64,000 bases of DNA from an uncultured Alphaproteobacteria bacterium. Lineage in GTDB: Bacteria; Pseudomonadota; Alphaproteobacteria; RF32; CAG-239. The notes beneath the pieces were generated by a model. It searched no databases. It was not told the origin of the DNA and saw only the letters and a program-made list of their open reading frames with translations. The position numbers and the translations under genes were made by a program. Each line of letters begins with the position of its first letter. The first letter of the stretch is position 1. This document shows positions 35,676 through 44,083 of this stretch, one piece after another. The DNA lies in the NCBI GenBank assembly GCA_934273635.1, contig CAKQSV010000001.1:1-64000 (forward strand). Reading direction: 5' to 3'.

Positions 35676-38600
35676 CTATAAATTTCCGGTCAATTCAGCG
35701 CAATAGACATTACCGATTTGATTGAGCTGTTTTTCAAAATCAGCGTCTGCCTGCTTTTTGTATTTGTCGGCAACTTCGCGATTGGTTTTCTCGGTCTTAA
35801 TGCTCTCATCAAGTTCGGCATTGTCTTCCGACGTTTCACCCAGCGTCACATACGCGTCTTTGTCTTTTTGCAGAGCTTTGATCTGATTGTTTATTTTAAC
35901 CAGACGCTCCTGAATAATCTCACTGGTGCTGTTTTGCGCCGGCGCGGCCTCGGTGATAGCGGCAGACAGTTTTTTGTTGCTGTATCGCAACAGTGTGTTG
36001 CGCGCCAGATTATAGTCGGAATCTTTGGACAAATCGAAGTCTGACGATGGCGTAAAGCCAATTTTTTCAAACGTCTCGTACAGTGATTTTTTATTGGTCT
36101 CAATCTCAATCAGCAACTCGGCCATATTTTGTGCGGTCTCTTGCTCAAAATCAACCGTCTTCAAAAATTCGCCGATTTGGTTGCGGTTGAGGCTGGCGTA
36201 GTCAAACAAAATATCTTCCTGCTTGGCGTCTCCGGCGCCATCTTTGTTGAGTTTTGAAAGTTTGGCAAAGGCCTTTGAAGCTAATGAGTTGTACTTCATG
36301 CCGTTGGCATACTCAAACAAATATCCAAGTTCGGAGTTCTTCTTTGGTTCAACAAATTCAGAATAAGATTTGGTTTCGGCCTCGGCAGAAACATCATCGG
36401 CAATATTCTTAACCGTCAGATATTTGCCAGAACCCTTAATCTCAAGGTCTTGACACTGCGCATATCCGGCATTGTGCGCCGTGTCATAAGCCTTGTCCTC
36501 AGCCTCTTGCTTGCTCGAACTTGAGAAGCTCTTGCGATAGTGAACAATATATTTGTCCCCCTTAGAGAGCACCAAATATTTGTCCTGCACGCAAGGATAA
36601 ATGCCACCGCCGGCCAACATCTCGGTCGAGGGCTGCAAAACAGCGCTCAGGTCAATACTTTTTTCAACATAAGTCGGCGAAGTTAAAATCAGTTTCCAAA
36701 CCTCAGGCACATAGGTCAAGTTTTTCAACAAACCTTCGGGCGTAACACTGCCGTCGGCAGACTTGGGAACATTGTCATAGTCAGTGTAGTCAAAGAACAC
36801 GGTCTCACGAACTGAAGGCAGCGGAATTGACGGTGCGGTCTTCGGAGCGCGGAAGTCGCGGCGCTTGGCGGTAATGCCGACAAAGTATTCAACATCGGCT
36901 GACAGGCAATAATCATGCTGGCAGGCGTCTTTAATGACATATTCCCGATACATACCGCTTAACAACTTCATAATGCCAGAATATGAGCCGTATTTGTTTA
37001 TCTCGGCGCCAAAATCACGCAATTCTTGAGCAGGCAATTCTTTGAGCTTATCCATCAACTGCTTGTGAATTGACACAACCTGCGGATGATATTGCTGATT
37101 GTAGAGGTTGTCACCCAAGTCATACATTTGTTTGAGGGTGTTGCGCACCATTTCTTGCGCGGCGTCACGGGTTTCTGCCACCAATGCCGACGCCGTATCC
37201 AAAATTGACGGCAAGCTGAAGAGGTATTCACCACCCACAGCATTAACCATCGGGATTCTGAAGTGCGAGCGGTAATATGCGCCCAAATCCATATTATTAA
37301 TCTGACGCACAGCCTCAAGATAGGACTTTTCGGCCTGAGCCAGTTGGTTGTCATAACGGATTGTCATGGCGTTGGCGTCAAGCACATATTGGCTGTTTGT
37401 TTGCTCAATCTGCGGTTTAATCTCGTTTTCTATCTGATTTTTGAGCTTGTCGCGCTGCGTGGTGAGGCTGTCAATCTGCTCATTAAGCGAGATTATCTCT
37501 TCACTCAGAGCCAAAGCCTTTTGCCGATTTTCAGAAAGCGAATATTGCGCCGCGAGCAACGTATCTGACTCTTCATATTCAACTTCTTTCGTGGTTTCAA
37601 CCTCTTGGGTATAGGTGCGAATATCCGAGCGCGGAGCAAGTTCGGCGTTTTCATTTTGCAATTTATCAGAGAAAGAAATTGTAGCCAACTGCGCTCCGCC
37701 CAAACTACTGCGGGAGCTGACCGAACCCTGCAGAACACTGCCGTTCAAGCCATTGACGCTGATGTCTTTTTTATACTCTTCGGTGCTCTTTTCAATATAT
37801 TCCACATTGGGCGTATCAAGCTCACGCTTATACATGCTGTTAATCAGAGCCTCAAGCGTTTCAACGGTTGTTTCGGCCTTTTGTTTTTCGTCCGAGGCGT
37901 TTTGACGGCGGATGTTAAGATTATTCAACTGCGACGTCAGAGAATCTATCTGCCCCTCAATGGCTTTTTGACGATTTTTAAGCGTGTTTATTTTAGCCTC
38001 TTTGGCATCATAAAGCGCGTTGAGTTGTTGTTTTTTCTCAGCCACAAGCGCCTCATAGCTGTTTATGGACGGATTTTTCTCTTGAGCCAGACGGGTTTTG
38101 AGTTTGCTCAACCCCTCTTCATTGTTGGACTTTTCATCATAGGAATCGACCAAATCATTGAGTTTTTCGGCAACCTTAATAGCCAAATTGCGGGTACTGA
38201 TACCCTCCAGTTGTTTGGCGATGTTGTCATATTTGCCCTCAAGATATTGGTTGTAGAACACCGCCGTATCGTTCCACGCCGGATAGAGCTTTTTGGCAGT
38301 GCCCCACTTGCCGTTAGCACCATTGGCGGCTTGGTCTTCGGCCAACAGGCGGGCAGCCTCGGCACCGATATTCCACGCCAAGCGCTCGCTTTCTTTCATA
38401 CTCTCGTTGACTTCCGCCTCTTTGGCGGCATTGTTAAAACCTCCGCTGTCTTTGCTGATACGCGACGCCAATTTATCTGACTCGCTCAGGTCTCCGGCTT
38501 TGATGTCGGAGGTATCAACGTTTACTTCAGCCAGGTCGCTGTCATCAACCACAACCTCGGTGTCTTCGGCTTTGGCTAATTTATACGCTTTAATTGCCCA

Positions 38601-39839
38601 GCCTGAAATACCTTTGCGGAAGTCGTGGTTGGCAACCTGACTCATATCAAGCCCGCCGTTCCACATTTTGCGGGCGTCGGTATACATCGAGCCATAATAG
38701 TTGATGGCACACTGCTCTGAGGTTTTGAGACTTTCGACCGCTTTTTCGTGCAGGCGTTTGGCCTTGTCATAGTTGTCATAAACCTGACGCATGGTCTCAA
38801 GCGCTTTGACCTGATTGTGAATTTCCATCGCCTCTTGCAAAATATCATAGGCATTATAAACTTTTTCCATTAAAGCCATATCGGCGCTGTTGTCGCCAAA
38901 CGGATTTTCAAGCCCGCTGTCAGGCGCAGACACAAAACTGGCACTTTCATAAACCAGTTCTTCATCTTCATCGTCAGCCTCGGTCGCAAAAGCCACCGTC
39001 TGCGTGTTGACAACGCTTGCAGAGGCAAGTTTGACCGGTTGCGCACTGAAAATATTGTCCTCACGCAAGAAAGCGTCTTTTTCTTTCTTTTTTGGGGTAG
39101 CGGGGTAAACAGCGTGCGAACCAATAGCCTGCGCCGCAATATATTGGGCACGCATGGCCTCAATCTCTTCGATAATCTTCAAGATAGAGTTCATGGTCTC
39201 ATAAGCGTTATAGGCGTTCTTCCAAACACCGTTTTCGTCATCAGGAGATTCCGCACCGCTTTTGCCCTCTTGCAAAGCGGTTTCCAAGTCGGTTATGGAT
39301 TTTTCAATGGTGGGGAACTGCTTTTCAAGTTCGCGCGAAGAGGTGTAAAGCTCAATAATCGTGTCTTCATAAAACTCTTGCCCCATTTGTTTGTAGGCTT
39401 TGCAGGCTTCAACGTTTTCGGGCTTGGAGACATCGTCACAATCCGCAGGGTACTGGAAAAACAGCTTGTACATTAAAGTTTGAACTTCTTCAATGTTTTG
39501 ATAATCAACCAATTTTGACTTTTGAATACCCTTAACGCCGGGGAGAGCCTGTTTTTCTTTCTTTTTGAAAATTCCGCTCATAAATCCAGTAAATTTGCCA
39601 ACATATTTGCTGACCATTGCTTTGGCTTTTTGGTTGATTTCTTGGATTTTGGAGCTGACCTGCGCCGTGACGTTTTGGACCTGCGTTTGCGCACTGTTTA
39701 TGGCAAACAAAACATCCGTCACCGGGTCAACGGTCGGGGTCGCCGGTCCCGGAGGCAATAAAAACGCGCTGGCCGATACGGATATTCCGCAGGCGATGAG
39801 AACGGCAATCAGATATTTTTTTATGGTCATTTTAGTCAT
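35676..39839 (-). CDS. Very large secreted coiled-coil protein in the VirB5 position
   Basis: 1387 residues. The start overlaps the upstream stop region, with GGAG directly at the stop (GGAGAAAAGCAATG). Signal peptide (MTIKKYLIAVLIACGISVSASA), then VDPVTDVLFAINSAQTQVQNVTAQV, a pattern like the start of VirB5/TrbJ proteins. Long coiled coils lie at about 190-240, 600-700 and 785-850. Residues about 1025-1180 are a less helical region with Cys (GGGIYPCVQDKYLVL, YRKSFSSSSKQEAEDKAYDTAHNAGYAQC). A final helical region has KINNQIKALQKDKDAYV. VirB5 is a minor pilus-tip adhesin of about 220 residues; this one would be a greatly enlarged relative, or an unrelated rod-like protein. Family assignment is tentative. 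Confidence 0.6.
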   Translation of the reverse strand: MTKMTIKKYLIAVLIACGISVSASAFLLPPGPATPTVDPVTDVLFAINSAQTQVQNVTAQVSSKIQEINQKAKAMVSKYVGKFTGFMSGIFKKKEKQALPGVKGIQKSKLVDYQNIEEVQTLMYKLFFQYPADCDDVSKPENVEACKAYKQMGQEFYEDTIIELYTSSRELEKQFPTIEKSITDLETALQEGKSGAESPDDENGVWKNAYNAYETMNSILKIIEEIEAMRAQYIAAQAIGSHAVYPATPKKKEKDAFLREDNIFSAQPVKLASASVVNTQTVAFATEADDEDEELVYESASFVSAPDSGLENPFGDNSADMALMEKVYNAYDILQEAMEIHNQVKALETMRQVYDNYDKAKRLHEKAVESLKTSEQCAINYYGSMYTDARKMWNGGLDMSQVANHDFRKGISGWAIKAYKLAKAEDTEVVVDDSDLAEVNVDTSDIKAGDLSESDKLASRISKDSGGFNNAAKEAEVNESMKESERLAWNIGAEAARLLAEDQAANGANGKWGTAKKLYPAWNDTAVFYNQYLEGKYDNIAKQLEGISTRNLAIKVAEKLNDLVDSYDEKSNNEEGLSKLKTRLAQEKNPSINSYEALVAEKKQQLNALYDAKEAKINTLKNRQKAIEGQIDSLTSQLNNLNIRRQNASDEKQKAETTVETLEALINSMYKRELDTPNVEYIEKSTEEYKKDISVNGLNGSVLQGSVSSRSSLGGAQLATISFSDKLQNENAELAPRSDIRTYTQEVETTKEVEYEESDTLLAAQYSLSENRQKALALSEEIISLNEQIDSLTTQRDKLKNQIENEIKPQIEQTNSQYVLDANAMTIRYDNQLAQAEKSYLEAVRQINNMDLGAYYRSHFRIPMVNAVGGEYLFSLPSILDTASALVAETRDAAQEMVRNTLKQMYDLGDNLYNQQYHPQVVSIHKQLMDKLKELPAQELRDFGAEINKYGSYSGIMKLLSGMYREYVIKDACQHDYCLSADVEYFVGITAKRRDFRAPKTAPSIPLPSVRETVFFDYTDYDNVPKSADGSVTPEGLLKNLTYVPEVWKLILTSPTYVEKSIDLSAVLQPSTEMLAGGGIYPCVQDKYLVLSKGDKYIVHYRKSFSSSSKQEAEDKAYDTAHNAGYAQCQDLEIKGSGKYLTVKNIADDVSAEAETKSYSEFVEPKKNSELGYLFEYANGMKYNSLASKAFAKLSKLNKDGAGDAKQEDILFDYASLNRNQIGEFLKTVDFEQETAQNMAELLIEIETNKKSLYETFEKIGFTPSSDFDLSKDSDYNLARNTLLRYSNKKLSAAITEAAPAQNSTSEIIQERLVKINNQIKALQKDKDAYVTLGETSEDNAELDESIKTEKTNREVADKYKKQADADFEKQLNQIGNVYCAELTGNL

Positions 39840-39849
39840 TGCTTTTCTC

Positions 39850-41280
39850 CTAGTGCGTCAAAGATGAGGCTTGTCCGGCCACATCACCCACCGCGCCGGT
39901 GGCGCTGCTTACGGCACCCGCGGCACTACCGGTCACGCTTGAGGCGGCCGAAGTTGCGGACGAGGTTACCGAACCGACCGTATCAGTTGCGGCGGCAATG
40001 GTCGAACCAACCGTGCCCATAGCTTTACCCGCAGTGTCTTTAGCGGCTGCAACCGTGTTCTGCGCTTTGTTTTTAAGGTCTTTAGCACTGTCTAACAGGC
40101 TTTTCTTTTTGGCTTTATACTGATAATCATCAAGATTAAAGGCTGTTACATCTTTACTATAATTGTTAAGATGTTTAGAAACGCCAATCATATCTTGCGC
40201 GGTGGCCATTTTCATCTCGGCCACCAACATCTTTGCATATTTCAACAAGGCTTTCATATTCGCAACTTTAACCGACAAATCCAAGGTGACGGCGGCGGGC
40301 GTGGTTTCGGTCACCTGTGCATTGCTTTGCAGCGACTTGACATATTCCAAATTTTCTTCGCCGGAGCTCATGGCCTCAACCGCCTGCTGATAAACATCGG
40401 CGCTGTCATTAAGCGCGGTCTCGCGGCGGTAGTTCATAATCTCGCCGTTGCGTTTGGTATTATCCGCCTCATCCGCGGCATAAAAGTTTTTGGCAATCAC
40501 CTCGTTCATCGCCGCAGAGGAATCACCGCCAAACAGTCCGGATATGGCTTTTTTGGCAGAATCGGGCGTCACATTATTTAAGGGGTCAACATTAGACGCC
40601 GCAGACTTAAGGGAGTTTAACTGCTTGCTGAAAGCGGCGTCCGCGGTTTTATAACTCTGCGTGCTCTCATCAATTTTAGCTTGATATTCCTGCTCAATCT
40701 CTTTGATTTTGGCGTTATTGTCATCAAGCGACTGTTGCAAAGCCGAGGCTTGAGACGGATTATCATTTATTGTTTTTTGAATAATCTCGTTATTGTCTTG
40801 ATATTTTTTGATTTGAGCGTCACGCTCGGACTCTAAGTCTTTTACCTGATTTTCGTAGCGGCTTTTGGCGGCGGCCTGCTCGTTTTGCACACTTACCAAA
40901 TTTTGAGCGCCAGCCGTGGCGTCATTAACAACGGAGGTCGCCGAAGACACGGTATTGCCAACGGTAGAGGTGGCGCTTGACGCAACTTCTCCGGCGGCGT
41001 TTTTAGCCTCATTTGCCTTGTTTTTAACGCTTTCGGCCTGCGCTTTCAGCTCATTAAACTTTTTCATGCCCTCTTTAGCGCCATCCAACGCTTTTTGATA
41101 GGTTTTCACATGCTCAAGCTGTTTTTGCGTATCGGTCGCAATACCCTGCACTTTGCCAATCTGCTCGGTGATACTGGTCATCGGGTTAGAGACATCAAAT
41201 TTCACGGTTGCCAAACTTGAGGTGGCTACCAAACAGACAGCGACCGTTGTCAAAAGGCTTATTTTCAACATCTTTGACAT
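39850..41280 (-). CDS. Secreted coiled-coil protein, VirB5-like
   Basis: 476 residues. Start codon overlaps the upstream stop by one base (TAATG), RBS GGAGG. Signal peptide (MLKISLLTTVAVCLVATSSLA), then ITEQIGKVQGIATDTQKQLEHVKTYQKALDGAK, resembling the helical N-terminus of VirB5. Coiled coil continues to about 240 (ESERDAQIKKYQDNNEIIQKTIND...). About 290-400 is a helical domain. The last 90 residues are an Ala/Ser/Thr/Val/Gly low-complexity amphipathic repeat (AAATDTVGSVTSSATSAASS type), as in LEA-like sequences. One of four adjacent genes of similar design. Confidence 0.6.
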   Translation of the reverse strand: MSKMLKISLLTTVAVCLVATSSLATVKFDVSNPMTSITEQIGKVQGIATDTQKQLEHVKTYQKALDGAKEGMKKFNELKAQAESVKNKANEAKNAAGEVASSATSTVGNTVSSATSVVNDATAGAQNLVSVQNEQAAAKSRYENQVKDLESERDAQIKKYQDNNEIIQKTINDNPSQASALQQSLDDNNAKIKEIEQEYQAKIDESTQSYKTADAAFSKQLNSLKSAASNVDPLNNVTPDSAKKAISGLFGGDSSAAMNEVIAKNFYAADEADNTKRNGEIMNYRRETALNDSADVYQQAVEAMSSGEENLEYVKSLQSNAQVTETTPAAVTLDLSVKVANMKALLKYAKMLVAEMKMATAQDMIGVSKHLNNYSKDVTAFNLDDYQYKAKKKSLLDSAKDLKNKAQNTVAAAKDTAGKAMGTVGSTIAAATDTVGSVTSSATSAASSVTGSAAGAVSSATGAVGDVAGQASSLTH

Positions 41281-41945
41281 TATTCTTCCTCCTCACTGTC
41301 TTCAGACACATCGTTTTTGACGGTGCGCAGGCTCTGAGTATATTGATATTCTTCAACCGCCGCCTCAAGCAGATATATTTGCGACAGACGCTGTATCATC
41401 TCAATGGCTTTATCACGCGTGTTTTGCAACATTTTAGAGGTGTCTTCCATATCAACATCCTGCGGTTTTTCCTCTAGCATATTGGTACGGGTCGTAAAGC
41501 CAATTGCGTAAAGTTTAGACACGGCGTTACGCATAATCTCTTGCATTTGCTCTTGCTGTTGCTTGAAGTTTTCGTCCTCATTGTCTTGTCCGGCCTTGGG
41601 CACATATTTATCCGCCACCGCCTCGGACATTTCATCCGGCGCAACGTCCTTGCCCTCCGGCAGACCGTCAATACGCTTGCCCAGTGACTTCATTTTATCA
41701 AAATCACCACTGGAAATATCAGAAATACCGGACTGCACCTCTGCCGCGGCACCGGCCACGCCCTCGGAGGCGCTTTTTGCCTGATCTTTTATCTTTTGCA
41801 CCTGCTCTTGGAAGGACTTGGCTTTTTCCTGCCCTTTTTCCACCGCGGTTTGGATTTTTTGAATAAAATCTTTATCAGCCCGCGCCTCAAACGAAAAGCT
41901 GAGCATAAGCGCCAAAATCACGGCTATGTAGAATTTGCGAATCAT
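41280..41945 (-). CDS. Secreted coiled-coil protein, VirB5-like (short)
   Basis: 221 residues from ATG 41945 (RBS AAGGGA; the reading frame upstream overlaps the next gene and is not coding). Signal peptide (MIRKFYIAVILALMLSFSFEARA), then FIQKIQTAVEKGQEKAKSFQEQVQKIKDQAKSASEG, a coiled coil, and a helical C-terminal domain with LLEAAVEEYQYTQSLR. At this length it is the one closest to normal VirB5 size. It ends in an acidic EDSEEEE tail overlapping the start of the next gene. Confidence 0.6.
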   Translation of the reverse strand: MIRKFYIAVILALMLSFSFEARADKDFIQKIQTAVEKGQEKAKSFQEQVQKIKDQAKSASEGVAGAAAEVQSGISDISSGDFDKMKSLGKRIDGLPEGKDVAPDEMSEAVADKYVPKAGQDNEDENFKQQQEQMQEIMRNAVSKLYAIGFTTRTNMLEEKPQDVDMEDTSKMLQNTRDKAIEMIQRLSQIYLLEAAVEEYQYTQSLRTVKNDVSEDSEEEE

Positions 41946-41949
41946 GATT

Positions 41950-44004
41950 TTATCCCTTCGTTGCGGTTGAGGTTTCGGGCACTTCCAGCTTGCCCATACT
42001 TTCAATACCGGTATAGGCAATACGCATAGCCAACATATTAATAATATCTTCCAACGCCTCTTGAATTTCATAGTCGGTGTTGAACAAGGCATCGGCCTGC
42101 GTGCGGATTGTGGTGGCGTCAGCGTTGGTTTCTTTGGTTTTATCAAGCTGTTCGTCATATTTGGCGGTTTTCACCTTGTGATACAGTGATTTGGACAGCG
42201 TGTCCAAAGTGTTTTGATACTTAAGGTTCTCAATATAATTGGAGGCAACTTCCGCATCTTTGAAGTTCTCGGCATATTTACCTTTGACCGCCTCAAGATA
42301 GCAATCTTTAACGCCGTCCGTACCCTCCGAGACTTTGATGGTGCATTTTTTTGCCATATTCTCTGGAATAACCGGATATTCAATTTCACTGCGGGAGATT
42401 GAGTTTTCGTAATTCTCCCCGACATCACCAATACCAATATCGGTCTCTTCATTTAGGGTTTGCGCCTTAACACCGCCCAATCCCGACAAGCCGGAGGTGA
42501 CCGCCGCGGCAGTATAAATACGGCGCAGGCGGTTGAGGAGATAGAGTATTTGAGTGTTGGTCATGGCCACAACGTTAATGCCGTCATTGGTGGTCGAGGC
42601 GTTTTTCAAATCTTCGGTAAATTTTTTGAAAACATCAGCCTGATAGCTGCTTGAAACATTGGTGTTGTCCAAGGCTTCAGACACACCATAAGAGCCTTGC
42701 TCGGCCATAATGGTGGCATAAACACCCTGACCGTCGGCAGCTTTGGTGCTGTCTTCGTCGTTCATTTCGGTCAACAATTTGTTGGAACAATCTTTTATCA
42801 CATTGGGGTCGGTCAGTTGCTCGGCCTTAATGCAACAATATTTTGCCAACGTGGGCGAAAGAATTACAATGCTGCCATCATCACCGCTGACAATCTCGTT
42901 ATTATAGTCACAGTCGCTCGCCTCGGTCGCAAAACTCAAGGTTTTGGTATAGCTCAGCTCAGCACTGTGACTTTGCGAAAAAAAATCGGGTTTCAGCCAG
43001 AGGCTGCTCTCTTTGTTCAAGCCCTTAAACGTTTGACGATTAATTTGCAAACCGTTTTCCGTGGCAGGAACCAACGTTCCTTTCAGGCTGTCGCCGACCG
43101 TGGCGTTGATTGTGTTTTGCTCATCGGCGGGTTGCTCATAAATTTTGCTTTGAGAGTTGACAATATCGGCGGTGTCCATATTCGCCACGGCGTCGATGGT
43201 GGCGGCGTCACCGTTCTTGACAGCCGTACTCAAAACATTGTTCAGCTTTGCCGTACCTGCGGTTACGCCGTCTGTGGCGGCAACTTCTTTAATGGCGTTG
43301 ACATTATCAGCCGCCAGATTGTCTGACGAAGCGTCAACCGTACTAAACGCCGTGCGTCCGGATGCCGTTGCGGCCGTGAACGGCGAACTTGAGGACGCGC
43401 TCGTGGAAGCGGTAACCGATGGTGATGAAGACGAGCTTTTAGACGAAGATGATGATGACGGCAGAGACACGCCGGTTTTGGAAGCTACCGTACTCGTAGC
43501 GTCTGAAATTGCCGATGAGGCAAGACTGCCGGCGCTAGAGGCTAAATCTTTGGCATCACTAACGGTGCTTTTGACCTCGTTGGCAATATCCTTTGCGTCA
43601 TTGACCATTTCTTTGGCATCTGCCACCTTTTGTTTGTATTCCTCATACTGTTTTTTCTTTTCTTCATATGCTTTTTTGGCTTTTTCGGCTGATTCTTTGA
43701 TTTTTTTGATTTTATCCGCCTGTTTTTTGGCTTTTTCAGCCTTCTTCTTTGCTTCTGCTATTTTATCGGTGGAAAATTTGCTCATACTGGACTTGGCATC
43801 ACCAATCGCCGAGTTAATCGAGCCGACGGTTTTGCTCTCCATAATTTGGGTTTTATATTGCTGAATCTGTTGGGTGATTGATTTTGCCTTAGTGCCAATG
43901 GCAGACACGTCAAGCGTAGGAAACTGAGCCATAGCCGAGGGCAGAGAGCCTAATAAGCACATCAAACTGAGTGCTGTCACTTTAATATAATTATTCAAAC
44001 TCAT
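41950..44004 (-). CDS. Secreted coiled-coil protein, VirB5-like (long)
   Basis: 684 residues; RBS AGGAGG. Signal peptide (MSLNNYIKVTALSLMCLLGSLPSAMA), then FPTLDVSAIGTKAKSITQQIQQYKTQIMESKTVGSI and a strong Lys/Ala/Glu coiled coil (about 75-165, AKKKAEKAKKQADKIKKIKE type). A Ser-rich linker (about 175-205) leads to a large domain (about 230-680) with two Cys pairs (DCDYNNE, YCCIK, DCSNKLL). The C-terminus has LEDIINMLAMRIAYTGIESMG, resembling the end of the shorter neighbour. It is the first gene after virB4, the canonical place of virB5. Confidence 0.6.
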   Translation of the reverse strand: MSLNNYIKVTALSLMCLLGSLPSAMAQFPTLDVSAIGTKAKSITQQIQQYKTQIMESKTVGSINSAIGDAKSSMSKFSTDKIAEAKKKAEKAKKQADKIKKIKESAEKAKKAYEEKKKQYEEYKQKVADAKEMVNDAKDIANEVKSTVSDAKDLASSAGSLASSAISDATSTVASKTGVSLPSSSSSSKSSSSSPSVTASTSASSSSPFTAATASGRTAFSTVDASSDNLAADNVNAIKEVAATDGVTAGTAKLNNVLSTAVKNGDAATIDAVANMDTADIVNSQSKIYEQPADEQNTINATVGDSLKGTLVPATENGLQINRQTFKGLNKESSLWLKPDFFSQSHSAELSYTKTLSFATEASDCDYNNEIVSGDDGSIVILSPTLAKYCCIKAEQLTDPNVIKDCSNKLLTEMNDEDSTKAADGQGVYATIMAEQGSYGVSEALDNTNVSSSYQADVFKKFTEDLKNASTTNDGINVVAMTNTQILYLLNRLRRIYTAAAVTSGLSGLGGVKAQTLNEETDIGIGDVGENYENSISRSEIEYPVIPENMAKKCTIKVSEGTDGVKDCYLEAVKGKYAENFKDAEVASNYIENLKYQNTLDTLSKSLYHKVKTAKYDEQLDKTKETNADATTIRTQADALFNTDYEIQEALEDIINMLAMRIAYTGIESMGKLEVPETSTATKG

Positions 44005-44083
44005 AATACCCTCCTTTTTTTAAGAAGCATTAATTATTTATATTAGCAAAAATTCCGGCTTTTATAAATAAATTTTATCCAAA

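Noticed and set aside
41946..42158. N-terminal extension of the short VirB5-like protein
   Set aside because: It overlaps the end of the upstream gene in another frame; ATG 41945 has a strong RBS and begins the signal peptide.
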